A DNA stretch of 64,000 bases from contig NZ_KB894413.1 in assembly GCF_000374445.1 (NCBI RefSeq), positions 62,001 to 126,000 of the forward strand, given 5' to 3'. The position numbers were made by a program, and so were the translations under genes. A model generated the notes under the pieces. That model was given only the letters and a program-made list of their open reading frames with translations. It had not been told where the DNA came from and did no database searches. The stretch's first letter is position 1; every line of letters starts with the position of its first letter. This stretch comes from Actinokineospora enzanensis DSM 44649 (GTDB lineage Bacteria > Actinomycetota > Actinomycetes > Mycobacteriales > Pseudonocardiaceae). Shown here piece by piece: positions 1 to 7,762 of the stretch.

Positions 1-350
1 CGTGGCGTGATCGCGGCGGCACGGTGGCGGCGCTGGCCCTGTCCACGCACGCCGACTACGGGCTCGGCCTGACGCACCGGGACGCCGCGCTCGCGGCTGA
101 TCTCGGGATCGGGTTGCCGGTGGTGGGTCCGCAGCTGCCGCCCGCGCTGGCCAAGGCCGTCGTCGGACGGGCCGCCGGGATGCTCGGGTTGCGGCTGCAC
201 GCGCTGGTGTTCGCGGTGGGGATGGGTGTGCCGTGCGCGGGGTTCGACTGGGAGGAGAAATCGCGGGCGTTCCTCGCCGAACGGGGTGGGACCGTGCTCG
301 GTTCCGCCGCCGAGTGGGTGGACACAACGTTCGCGGGGGTACCCGCGTGA
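1..350 (+). CDS. polysaccharide pyruvyl transferase family protein, C-terminal part
   Basis: The reading frame is open from the window edge and ends at TGA 348-350, so the 5' part lies outside. The visible stretch of about 115 residues has the C-terminal signature of the polysaccharide pyruvyl transferase family (PF04230, CsaB/WcaK-like): a 'GMLGLRLHALVFA' core followed by 'GVPCAGFDW' and a final helix. Family members transfer pyruvate, or act as GT-B-like sugar-modifying enzymes, during cell-surface polysaccharide synthesis. The next gene starts inside its stop codon (GTGA overlap) and is a membrane glycosyltransferase, which supports a surface-glycan operon continuing to the left. The exact substrate cannot be read from this fragment. 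Confidence 0.75.
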   Translation, partial: WRDRGGTVAALALSTHADYGLGLTHRDAALAADLGIGLPVVGPQLPPALAKAVVGRAAGMLGLRLHALVFAVGMGVPCAGFDWEEKSRAFLAERGGTVLGSAAEWVDTTFAGVPA

Positions 351-1885
351 TCGCGGTACGAGACCGGCTCCAACCGGTGCGGTGGACACGGGACAAGACC
401 GTCGCAGTGGGAGCGGCGGTCGCGGGGCTGGCGCTGCTGCTGCGCGTGTGGGGACTGACGACGGCCAACGAGCTGTTCATCGACGAGGTCACCTACTCCC
501 GGCTGGCCCTGTCGGTGAGCCGAGGCGAGTGGCCGAACCTCGCCGGGCAACCGTTCTACCTGCACCCGCCGCTCACGTTCTGGCTCAACGGCGCCATGAT
601 CGACCTGTTCGGCCTCTCACCCGACCCGACCGAGCTGGTCTATCAGCTGCGTTGGGTCAACGCGCTGCTCGGCGTCGCGATGGTCGCGCTCGGGTACGCG
701 CTGCTGGTGCGCACGACCTCGCCGGGCGTGGCGGTTGCGGGCGCGGTGGTACTGGCCGCCGACCCGTTCGTGCTGCGCATCGACAGCCGGGTCATGTTGG
801 AGACGCCCGCGTTCGCGCTGATCCTCGCCGGTTGGCTCTGTCTGCTGGTGGGGCTGGAACGGCGGCGGTGGCTGCTCGGGGTGGGTGGGGTGCTGCTGGG
901 ATTGGCGGTGTTGAGCAAGGACGTGGCGGCGGTGCCCGCGTTGCTGCCGGTTCTGCTCGCGGTCCTGTGGCGGAAGACGATCCCGGTCCGTCAGGCGGGG
1001 ATCATCGTCGGCGCCGCCGTACTGCCCTACTTCGGTTATGTCCTGGCTCTGACTATCGCGGGACGGCTGCCGGGCTGGTGGCACCACAAGATCGGCGGCC
1101 TGCGGCGGATGGCGGGTCTGGACCAGGTCTCCGGGTTCAACGCGGCACACTCACCGGGACTGATGGAGACCCTGCTGAGCCAACTGTCCCGATTCGGCAC
1201 CTCGTATGTGCTGCTCGGGCTCGCGGTCCCGGCCGGTCTGTTGGCGTTGCGGTCCGCGCGGGTCGATCGTCGGCTGATCGGACTCGTCGCGTCGGTGATG
1301 GGGTTCCTGGGTCTGTTCGCGCTGGCGTTCGGCACGCTGGAGGAACAGATGGGCTACTTCGTCGTCGTGCCGGGCGTGTTGGCGTCGGGGATCGTCTATG
1401 TGGAACTGCCGGTGCGGTTGACGCGGTGGCGTCCCGCCGTGAGTGGGGCGGCCGCGCTGCTGCTCGTGGGCGGGTTGTCGTTCGCGATCCACGCGCGCGG
1501 GGTGACCGACAACGGCTACCAGCGTGCTCGCGAGTTCCTGGACACGCAGGTCCCGCACGGCTCCCGCGTCGGACTGACCACACCGACCGCACAGTTCGCA
1601 CTGCACTCGGGAGAGGGGAACAACCTGCGCGTGGGCACGTGGACATCCCTGGGCGCGTTGCACAAGTTCTGCGCCGATTACGTACTCACGCAAAGCCGCC
1701 CGCTCAGTCTCGGTTACGGCTACGCCTCTCCCGACCTGCTGCCCTGGCTCGACGCGCACGCCGAACGGGTATTCACCGCCACCGGGCCGAGCGGCGGCGA
1801 CACGGTGGTGTGGAAGCTGGACCCCGCAGAGCTGGACAGGGCGGTGCGAGCCGGTCAGCTGATCCCGGAGGTCGTGGCGCCCTGA
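347..1885 (+). CDS. membrane glycosyltransferase of the PMT/ArnT (GT39/GT83-like) superfamily
   Basis: 512 residues, starting at GTG 347, which overlaps the previous stop and so is probably translationally coupled. The N-terminal half carries an acidic loop after the first membrane span ('ELFIDEVTYS') and the 'HPPLTFWL' motif seen in dolichyl-/polyprenyl-phosphate-sugar dependent mannosyl- and arabinosyl-transferases. Eight or more hydrophobic spans follow, then a soluble C-terminal domain of about 120 residues. It is expected to move a sugar from a polyprenyl-phosphate donor to an extracytoplasmic acceptor. Acceptor and sugar are unknown. An in-frame start further upstream (233) exists but would overlap the preceding gene by over 100 bases. 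The 3' end overlaps the convergent gene by 31 bp. Confidence 0.8.
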   Translation: MIAVRDRLQPVRWTRDKTVAVGAAVAGLALLLRVWGLTTANELFIDEVTYSRLALSVSRGEWPNLAGQPFYLHPPLTFWLNGAMIDLFGLSPDPTELVYQLRWVNALLGVAMVALGYALLVRTTSPGVAVAGAVVLAADPFVLRIDSRVMLETPAFALILAGWLCLLVGLERRRWLLGVGGVLLGLAVLSKDVAAVPALLPVLLAVLWRKTIPVRQAGIIVGAAVLPYFGYVLALTIAGRLPGWWHHKIGGLRRMAGLDQVSGFNAAHSPGLMETLLSQLSRFGTSYVLLGLAVPAGLLALRSARVDRRLIGLVASVMGFLGLFALAFGTLEEQMGYFVVVPGVLASGIVYVELPVRLTRWRPAVSGAAALLLVGGLSFAIHARGVTDNGYQRAREFLDTQVPHGSRVGLTTPTAQFALHSGEGNNLRVGTWTSLGALHKFCADYVLTQSRPLSLGYGYASPDLLPWLDAHAERVFTATGPSGGDTVVWKLDPAELDRAVRAGQLIPEVVAP

Positions 1886-2307
1886 ACCTGCCGCAGGAAG
1901 TCCTCTATCCGCCGCTCGCGCGCGAACCCGGGCCGGTAGTGGGCACGGTCCAACGGGATCACCTTGTCGCCGACGGTGATCGCCGGGTAACGGTAGACAG
2001 CGCGTCCGAACGGGGCGCGCGCGTCGAGGCGTTCGACCCCGGAGATCTCGCCGAGCGCGACCGTCCGCAACCCGAGCACGGTCCGGATGCCGATACGGCC
2101 GTCGCGGATGAAGCAGTACGGGAACAGGGCCTGGTAACCGGTCGCGGCGGCGGTGACGACGGCGGCGGCCGCGAACGCCACCCGGTCCAGGCCGCTGCCC
2201 GGTGTCCACAGGAGAACGACGAGCGCGCACCCGAGCACGCACGCGGCCGCCGTCCACAACAGTGCCACCCGTTCGATCGGGTGGCGGTAGAGAGCGCCGG
2301 GTCTCAC
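1855..2307 (-). CDS. small membrane protein with PH-like domain
   Basis: 150 residues from GTG 2307, whose GTGA overlaps the stop of the upstream VOC gene. Two adjacent hydrophobic segments (about residues 15-60) are followed by a soluble part with the beta-rich pattern of bacterial PH domains (PF10756-like): 'CFIRDGRIGIRTV', 'ITVGDKVIPLD'. Actinobacterial proteins of this build are uncharacterised. Its coupling to the VOC gene is a sequence fact; a joint function is not established. The C-terminus overlaps the convergent glycosyltransferase gene. Confidence 0.6.
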   Translation of the reverse strand: MRPGALYRHPIERVALLWTAAACVLGCALVVLLWTPGSGLDRVAFAAAAVVTAAATGYQALFPYCFIRDGRIGIRTVLGLRTVALGEISGVERLDARAPFGRAVYRYPAITVGDKVIPLDRAHYRPGFARERRIEDFLRQVQGATTSGIS

Positions 2308-2714
2308 GCGCGGGCGGTGATCTGCTGGATCGCCCACCCGTTGCCGTCCGGGTCGGTGAAAAACGCGAAACCCGCGTTGTTCAGGTCGTCGTCGTCGGTC
2401 GCGACGCGCATGCCCTCGGGACTGGCGAACTGGACCTCGCTGATCTCCACACCGCGCTCGGCCAGCTGGGCGCGCGCCGCACGCACGTCGTTCACCACGA
2501 GCTGCAACCCGCTCAGTGAGCCGGGCCGCATCTGCTCGGCGTTCGAGCCGATCACGATCGAGCAGCCCGACCCGGGCGGGGTGAGCTGGACGTACCGGGC
2601 AGGCCCCGCCTGCACGTCGTGGTCGAGGTGGAAGCCCAGCTTCTCCGCGTAGAACCCGATCGCGGCGTCCACGTCGCCGACCGGCACCGCGACGACCTCA
2701 AGCGTCCACTGCAT
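2304..2714 (-). CDS. VOC (glyoxalase/bleomycin-resistance) family protein
   Basis: 136 residues from ATG 2714, preceded by GGGAGGAC at good spacing. It is a single vicinal-oxygen-chelate unit: N-terminal 'VPVGDVDAAIGFYAEKLGF', central 'GSGCSIVIGS', C-terminal 'AFFTDPDGNGWAIQQ', the last being the typical metal-ligand strand. VOC proteins act as dioxygenases, glyoxalases or drug-binding proteins, and the substrate cannot be deduced here. It overlaps the following PH-like gene by 4 bp. Confidence 0.8.
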   Translation of the reverse strand: MQWTLEVVAVPVGDVDAAIGFYAEKLGFHLDHDVQAGPARYVQLTPPGSGCSIVIGSNAEQMRPGSLSGLQLVVNDVRAARAQLAERGVEISEVQFASPEGMRVATDDDDLNNAGFAFFTDPDGNGWAIQQITARA

Positions 2715-2765
2715 GACAGTCCTCCCACCGTTCGCCTGAACGGTGGCAAGCATCGCACTGCATTT

Positions 2766-2815
2766 TTTCTCCCACCACCCGCCCCCACATCCCCGCCCGG
2801 CATCGTCCCCGGCTC
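2766..2815 (-). repeat. dispersed 50-bp repeat, copy 1 (G-quadruplex-like)
   Basis: This intergenic stretch matches 56532-56581 in inverted orientation at about 45 of 50 positions. Read on the minus strand it has five runs of three or more G separated by 1-4 bases, a pattern able to form a G-quadruplex. It lies between the stop of the transhydrogenase operon and the start of the VOC gene. Confidence 0.7.
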
Positions 2816-2863
2816 GGCGGGTGACGCCGGTACGGCGCGGGACCGGTGCGCCGGATGGCACCG

Positions 2864-4252
2864 CTACAGCGCCTTCAGCTCCTCGGTCACCTCGGACACC
2901 GAGGCCTTGGCGTCGCCGAAGAGCATGCTGGTCTTGGGGTCGAAGTAGAGGGCGTTGTCCACGCCCGCGAAGCCCGGCGCCATGCCGCGCTTGAGCACGA
3001 TCACCGAGCGGCTCTCGTCCACGTTGAGGATCGGCATGCCGTAGATGGGCGAGGCGGGGTCGGTGCGCGCGGCCGGGTTGGTGACGTCGTTGGCGCCGAT
3101 GACCATGGCCACGTCGGTGCGGCCGAACTCGCGGTTGATGTCCTCCATCTCCTTCAGCCGCTCGTAGGGCACGTCGGCCTCGGCCAGCAGCACGTTCATG
3201 TGGCCGGGCATGCGGCCCGCGACCGGGTGGATGGCGTAGTAGACCGCGACGCCGCGCGACTCCAGCAGGTCGGCCAGCTCGCGCACGGCGTGCTGGGCCT
3301 GGGCGACGGCCATGCCGTAGCCGGGCACGATGATCACCTGGTTGGCGTAGGCCATCTGCACGGCCGCGTCCGCCGCGCTGGTCCGCCGCACCGACCGGTC
3401 GCCCGCGTCGACCGCCGTGCTGCCGCCGCCACCGCCGAACCCGCCCGCGACGATGGCCGGGATGGACCGGTTCATCGCCTTGGCCATCAGGTTGGTGAGG
3501 ATCGAGCCGGACGCGCCGACGATCATGCCCGCGACGATCAGCGCGGTGTTGTCCAAGGCCAGGCCCATGGCCGCCGCGCTGAGCCCGGTCAACGCGTTGA
3601 GCAGCGAGATGACCACCGGCATGTCCGCGCCGCCGATGGGCAGCACGACCAGCACGCCGAGCGCGGCCGCGGCCAACAGCAGACCGATGATCAGCAGCTC
3701 GGACCCGTTGCCGGTGAGCACGGCGGCCGCGCAGGCCAGGGCGATCAGCAGGATCAGCAGGTTGAGCGGCTGCTGGAGCCTGCCGACGCCGACCGGGCGG
3801 CCGGTGATGAGCTCCTGCAGCTTGCCGTAGGCGACCAGCGAGCCCCAGAACGACACCGAGCCGACGATCGCGGAGAACAGGCTGGCGACCGCCACGTGCG
3901 CGGGCTCGCCTGCGAACCCGGCGCTCTCCCGGAACTCCACCCAGGCGATCAGCGCGACCGCGCCGCCGCCGACACCGTTGAACAGCGCCACCATCTGCGG
4001 CATCGCGGTCATCTTGACCTGCTTGGCGGACGGCACGCCCACCGCGGTGCCGATCCCGACGCCGAGCAGGATCAGCCACCAGTTGCCCAGGCCCGGGGTC
4101 AGCAGGGTCGCGACCACGGCGACGCCCATGCCCGCGGCGGCGATCCAGTTGCCGCGCACCGCGGTGCGCGGGCCGGTGAGGCCCATCAGGCCGTAGATGA
4201 ACAGCGCGAACGCGATGATGTAGAGCAGCTGGATGAGGACCTCGCGGCTCAT
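2864..4252 (-). CDS. pntB: NAD(P) transhydrogenase subunit beta
   Basis: 462 residues. It begins with eight to nine membrane helices (about residues 1-260), followed by the NADP-binding domain III with 'VIIVPGYGMAVAQAQHAVREL' (near residue 310), 'HPVAGRMPGHMNVLLAEA' and 'VMVIGANDVTNPAAR', which are diagnostic for PntB. With the two upstream subunits it forms the inner-membrane proton-translocating enzyme that transfers hydride from NADH to NADP+, supplying NADPH at the cost of proton-motive force. Its ATG overlaps the stop of pntAb by 4 bp, so the three cistrons form an operon. Confidence 0.95.
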   Translation of the reverse strand: MSREVLIQLLYIIAFALFIYGLMGLTGPRTAVRGNWIAAAGMGVAVVATLLTPGLGNWWLILLGVGIGTAVGVPSAKQVKMTAMPQMVALFNGVGGGAVALIAWVEFRESAGFAGEPAHVAVASLFSAIVGSVSFWGSLVAYGKLQELITGRPVGVGRLQQPLNLLILLIALACAAAVLTGNGSELLIIGLLLAAAALGVLVVLPIGGADMPVVISLLNALTGLSAAAMGLALDNTALIVAGMIVGASGSILTNLMAKAMNRSIPAIVAGGFGGGGGSTAVDAGDRSVRRTSAADAAVQMAYANQVIIVPGYGMAVAQAQHAVRELADLLESRGVAVYYAIHPVAGRMPGHMNVLLAEADVPYERLKEMEDINREFGRTDVAMVIGANDVTNPAARTDPASPIYGMPILNVDESRSVIVLKRGMAPGFAGVDNALYFDPKTSMLFGDAKASVSEVTEELKAL

Positions 4253-4554
4253 CGGCCGCCCCCGTCCCGCTCGCCCTTGGCCGTCTTGTTCTTGAACATG
4301 CCCAGCATGCGGTCGGTGACCAGGAACCCGCCGACGACGTTGATCGTGCCGAACGCGATCGCGATCACCAGCAGGACCTTGTCCAGCACGGTCTCGGCGC
4401 CCAGGCCCGCCACCACCAGGCCGCCGAGCAGCACGATGCCGTGGATGGCGTTGGTGCCCGACATCAGCGGGGTGTGCAGGGTGTTGGGCACCTTGGAGAT
4501 CACCGCGAAGCCCACGAAACCGGCGAGCACGAGCACGGCCAGGTTCTGCACCAT
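4249..4554 (-). CDS. pntAb: NAD(P) transhydrogenase subunit alpha-2 (membrane part)
   Basis: 101 residues with three membrane spans: 'NLAVLVLAGFVGFAVIS', a middle glycine-rich helix after 'MSGTNAIHGIVLLGG', and 'LLVIAIAFGTINVVGGFLVTDRM'. This is the separate membrane domain of the alpha subunit found when pntA is split into two genes, as in Rhodospirillum and mycobacteria. The start codon directly abuts the TAG of pntAa, and the last four bases are shared with pntB. Confidence 0.93.
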   Translation of the reverse strand: MVQNLAVLVLAGFVGFAVISKVPNTLHTPLMSGTNAIHGIVLLGGLVVAGLGAETVLDKVLLVIAIAFGTINVVGGFLVTDRMLGMFKNKTAKGERDGGGR

Positions 4555-5643
4555 CTAGTCCTCCTCCCGGGTCACGCAGGTGCCCGCGACGACCTCGTCG
4601 GCGAAGTCCACGGCGAGCGCGCCGTCGGTGTCCACGATCAGCTCCAGCAGCGCCTGCACGTTGCGCGCGTACAGCTCGCTGGCGTGCTCGGGCATGGTGG
4701 CGGGCAGGTTCACCGGGGCGACCAGGGTGACCTGGCGCTCGACCACGACCGCCCCGGCCTTCGACAGCTCGCAGTTGCCGCCGGACTCGCCCGCGAGGTC
4801 GACCACGACGCTGCCCGCGCGCATGCCCTCGACCGCGTCGGCGGTGACCAGGGTGGGCGCGCGCCTGCCGGGCACCTGCGCGGTGGTGATCACCGCGTCG
4901 AACCCGGTGATCGCCTTGCCCAGCTGCCGCTGCTGCTCCTCGCGTTCGGCGTCGGTGAGCACGCGGGCGTAGCCGCCCCTGCCCGCCGCCTCGATGCCCA
5001 GGTCCAGCCACTGCGCGCCGACCGAGCGCACCTGGTCGGCCACCTCCGGCCGCACGTCGTAGCCGGTGGTGTGCGCGCCGAGCCTGCGCGCGGTCGCCAG
5101 CGCCTGCAGCCCGGCCACGCCGACGCCGAGCACCAGCACCTTCGCGGGTGGGACGGTGCCCGCCGCGGTGGTGAGCATCGGGAAGAACCGGGTGAGATGC
5201 TCGGCGGCGAGCATGGCGGCCCGATAGCCCGCGACGGTCGCCTGTGAGGACAGCGCGTCCATGGACTGGGCGCGGGAGATCCGCGGCACGGACTCCATCG
5301 CGAAACCGGTGACCCGGCGGGCTTTCAGCGCCACCACCCGACCGGGGTCGGCGAGCGGGGACAGGAAGCCGATGAGCACGGCGCCGGGTCTGAGCCTGCC
5401 CACCTCGTCGTCGGTCGGCGGGGCGACCTTGACCAGGACGTCGGCGGCCCACGGGTCGCCCAGCGTCGCTCCGGAATGGACATACGCGTCGTCGGGGATG
5501 AGCGCGGCCGCGCCCGCACCGGGCTCGACCACGACGGACAGGTTCCGGGCGCGCAGCCGCTCGACCACCTTCGGCACGAGCGCGACCCGCCGCTCGCCCG
5601 CGGCGGATTCCCTCGGGACGCCCACACTGGTGTTGGCGGTCAC
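4555..5643 (-). CDS. pntAa: NAD(P) transhydrogenase subunit alpha-1 (NAD-binding)
   Basis: About 362 residues. I chose GTG 5643 because the family's opening 'VGVPRESAAGERRVALVP' follows within seven residues; an open frame continues to 5676 without a better start. An alanine-dehydrogenase-like N-terminal lobe is followed by the NAD-binding Rossmann segment 'KVLVLGVGVAGLQALATARRLGA' (near residue 160) and 'DAVITTAQVPGRRAPTLVT'. This soluble domain I binds NAD(H) and docks onto the membrane subunits encoded immediately downstream. A near-perfect palindrome sits just upstream of the start. Confidence 0.92.
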   Translation of the reverse strand: MTANTSVGVPRESAAGERRVALVPKVVERLRARNLSVVVEPGAGAAALIPDDAYVHSGATLGDPWAADVLVKVAPPTDDEVGRLRPGAVLIGFLSPLADPGRVVALKARRVTGFAMESVPRISRAQSMDALSSQATVAGYRAAMLAAEHLTRFFPMLTTAAGTVPPAKVLVLGVGVAGLQALATARRLGAHTTGYDVRPEVADQVRSVGAQWLDLGIEAAGRGGYARVLTDAEREEQQRQLGKAITGFDAVITTAQVPGRRAPTLVTADAVEGMRAGSVVVDLAGESGGNCELSKAGAVVVERQVTLVAPVNLPATMPEHASELYARNVQALLELIVDTDGALAVDFADEVVAGTCVTREED

Positions 5644-5644
5644 A

Positions 5645-5656
5645 GTACAGTTGTAC
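5645..5656. promoter_or_regulatory. inverted repeat at the pntAa start, possible operator
   Basis: GTACA-GT-TGTAC, with perfect 5-bp arms and a 2-bp spacer, ends 1-2 bases before the GTG of pntAa. At this place a bound repressor would block either the start of transcription or translation initiation. The binding protein is unknown; the assignment as operator is inference. Confidence 0.35.
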
Positions 5657-5803
5657 CATTTACCACCCGTCCACACCCGCGGTCACAGTTGCCAATCTCC
5701 GGACGGCCGTCCGGGGCGCCCCTCGTGGGCCGATCGGACGAGCCCGGTCGCGCGGCGGGGCGGTACCGTCGGGTCTCGGGCCGTTCCACCGACGGGGGCA
5801 GTC

Positions 5804-6019
5804 ATGGGCAACGACTTCGAGACCGCGCGGGACACCATCACCGAGGCGACCTCGGCGGCGGGTGACCACCTCGGCCGGATCGTGATGATCGTGGCGGGCG
5901 CGGTCCGCGACATCGCCACCGAGATCGGCGACTGGGCGGGCGAGGTGGTCGACCTGGCCGACAAGTCCCGGCGCGCGGCGGCCGACCACGAGCCCGCCGC
6001 CCCGGACACGGACGCGTAG
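5804..6019 (+). CDS. small conserved hypothetical protein, amphipathic
   Basis: 71 residues, ATG 5804 after a GGGGGC ribosome site. The start 'MGNDFETARDTITEATSAAGDH' leads into an amphipathic helix 'LGRIVMIVAGAVRDIATEIGDW' and an acidic C-terminal tail. There is no signal peptide. The helix may associate with the membrane. I recognise it only as an actinomycete hypothetical and see no functional motif. Confidence 0.6.
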   Translation: MGNDFETARDTITEATSAAGDHLGRIVMIVAGAVRDIATEIGDWAGEVVDLADKSRRAAADHEPAAPDTDA

Positions 6020-6127
6020 CCACCCGATCGGGTCGATCATCCACTGTGGACGCGCGGGGCCGGTCGCACGCTGCCAGGCTGCTAGCCGCCTGAAACCCGT
6101 CAGGCTGGAACAGAAGCAGGATCTCGC

Positions 6128-6319
6128 ATGCGCAACACGCTCTTCCGGATCGGCGCCGGTCTCGGCCTGATCGCCGCCGCCCTGGGTGTCACCGCCACGT
6201 CCGCGGCCGCCGAGAGCACGGACAGCATCGTGCCCGACCTGACCATCAACGTGATCAACGCCGACTCGGTGAACGTGGCCAGCCCGCTGCTCGACCTGGT
6301 GGGCGACAGCCCGCAGTGA
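6128..6319 (+). CDS. small secreted protein
   Basis: 63 residues: a clear signal peptide ('RNTLFRIGAGLGLIAAALG', cleavage expected near 'SAAA-ES') and a mature part of only about 34 residues with 'VPDLTINVINADSVNVASPLLDLVG'. Start ATG 6128 after AAGCAGGAT. Its leader resembles that of the secreted protein at 6601, and the DNA upstream of both shares a block around TGTGGACNCGCGGGG, suggesting a duplicated promoter/leader unit. A strong terminator follows directly. Function unknown. Confidence 0.65.
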   Translation: MRNTLFRIGAGLGLIAAALGVTATSAAAESTDSIVPDLTINVINADSVNVASPLLDLVGDSPQ

Positions 6320-6328
6320 CCGACCGGG

Positions 6329-6361
6329 AAACGCCGGGCCGATTCTCGGCCCGGCGTTTTT
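6329..6361 (+). terminator. rho-independent terminator
   Basis: A perfect 14-bp inverted repeat (arms 6329-6342 and 6346-6359, 3-nt loop) with a T tract on the descending arm, 10 bases after the stop of the secreted protein. Confidence 0.85.
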
Positions 6362-6600
6362 CGTGATCACCGCGGGCACGATGGAGGGTCCTCCGTTCGT
6401 GGGCATGGCGAGGCGCCGTTTCCCCGCACAGCAGCCGTTTTTCCTCCCCCGATCGGGTTGGACCCGCAGCGCAAGGTCCGAATGAGGGAAAGTTCCCGCC
6501 CCGGACGAGGACCACCCCAATGTGGACTCGCGGGGTGGGTGATCACTCTGGAACGCTCGTCACTGTCCAAAACGGTCAGTCCAACTAGGAGCATCACGTA

Positions 6601-7398
6601 ATGCGCAAAGCCGCTCTCCGTATCGGTTTCCTGGCTACTGCCACCGCGATGGCGCTGGGCTTCTCGGCCCCGTCGGCGTCCGCGGAAACCACGGACCTGC
6701 CCACCTCCGTGGTGATCAGCGCCCTGGTCGACGCGGGCGTGGAACCGGGCTCCATCTCCGGCGACCTGCTCGACGACCTGACCGACGGCGACCTCGCCGA
6801 CCTGCACGCCGCCATCGCGGTCGCGCAGAACCTGGCGGACGACCTGGACATCGACCTGGGCGACGCGCTGAACATCATGGCCGACGACAGCCACGACGGC
6901 CTGCTCAACCTGAACATCGACCTCGACGACCTGCTGGACGACCTGGGCATCCACATCGACCTGGGCGGCCACGACGGCCTGCTGAACATCGGCGGCGGCC
7001 ACGGCCTCCTCGGCCTGGGCGGCGACGGCGGCCTGCTCAACATCGGCGGCGGCCACGGCCTGCTGGGCGACCTGGACATCGACGCCCTGATCGACCTGGA
7101 CATCCGCAGCCACGACGACACCACCACGACGACCGCGGACGCGGGCGCCAACGCCGCCACCGCGCCTGCCGACACCACCGCCCCGGCGGGCATCACCACC
7201 CCGTCCGCGGACGTCACCAGCGACACCAACGCCACGGCCACCGCGCCGTCCGACACCACCACCCCGGACCTCGGCACCGTGACCGACACGGCCACGAACG
7301 TCGCGGCCAACGCGGCGGCGGACACCAACGCGGTCGTCGGCGACGTGACCAACGCGGCCGGGATGACCTCGGGCAACACCGAGACCGCGAGCAAGTAA
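6601..7398 (+). CDS. secreted Asp/Gly/Thr-rich repeat protein
   Basis: 265 residues, ATG 6601 with AGGAG upstream. Signal peptide to about residue 29 ('APSASA-ETTD'). The mature protein has an acidic Asp/Leu-rich helical part, then two copies of a 'GLLNIGGGHGLLG' unit (about residues 120-160) and a Thr/Ala/Asp-rich C-terminal third that looks disordered and extracellular. There is no LPXTG or membrane anchor, so it is probably released. The composition suggests a cell-surface or aerial-growth matrix protein, but no family is recognised. The 240 bases before it contain only its promoter region, similar to that of the gene at 6128. Confidence 0.65.
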   Translation: MRKAALRIGFLATATAMALGFSAPSASAETTDLPTSVVISALVDAGVEPGSISGDLLDDLTDGDLADLHAAIAVAQNLADDLDIDLGDALNIMADDSHDGLLNLNIDLDDLLDDLGIHIDLGGHDGLLNIGGGHGLLGLGGDGGLLNIGGGHGLLGDLDIDALIDLDIRSHDDTTTTTADAGANAATAPADTTAPAGITTPSADVTSDTNATATAPSDTTTPDLGTVTDTATNVAANAAADTNAVVGDVTNAAGMTSGNTETASK

Positions 7399-7408
7399 GC
7401 CAGACCTC

Positions 7409-7447
7409 GAAGATGGGCCACCGACTTCCGGTCGGTGGCCCATCTTC
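7409..7447 (+). terminator. strong terminator hairpin
   Basis: A perfect 17-bp stem (arms 7409-7425 and 7431-7447, 5-nt loop) just after the stop at 7398, followed by TTG. It is long enough to act in both directions. Confidence 0.85.
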
Positions 7448-7762
7448 TTGTGCGCCAACAGGATCGCGCGGGATGGCCGCGTCTCTCGGCACGGGAGAAC
7501 AGGTGCGCCAGGACGATGTCCCGGCGGCGACCCGGTTTCCGCTTCGGCGCCTGCCGCCGGGATGAGATGTGGACAACCTGTCCGGGGATCCCCCGAGATT
7601 CCACGCTACCGAAGTGCGCCAGGCTGCGGAACCGGCTTGCCCCGGCCGGTGGATGGATCGGGGGCATTGTGGATGACTCGCCGGGGTCCCCCGAGTTCCA
7701 TTCTACCGGTCGGAGCTGGGAAATCGGGGCGGCGGATCTTGGCTGTGGACAACCCGGGAAGG
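7448..7762. repeat. gene-free stretch with two copies of a dispersed intergenic repeat
   Basis: No convincing gene. Two related blocks occur at 7582-7612 and 7681-7712, sharing a GGGG(A)TCCCCCGAG core followed by TTCCA..CTACCG; further copies lie at 18248-18280 and, inverted, at 18381-18418. TGTGGACAA, matching the actinobacterial DnaA-box consensus TTGTCCACA, occurs at 7568-7576 and 7744-7752. Confidence 0.55.

Noticed and set aside
226-2652. Long frame on the plus strand across three genes
   Set aside because: Arg/Gly-rich shadow crossing genes on both strands; the real frames have family motifs.
2846-4558. Long open frame opposite pntB/pntAb
   Set aside because: His/Gln/Arg-rich shadow of the transhydrogenase genes; no motif and no start signals.
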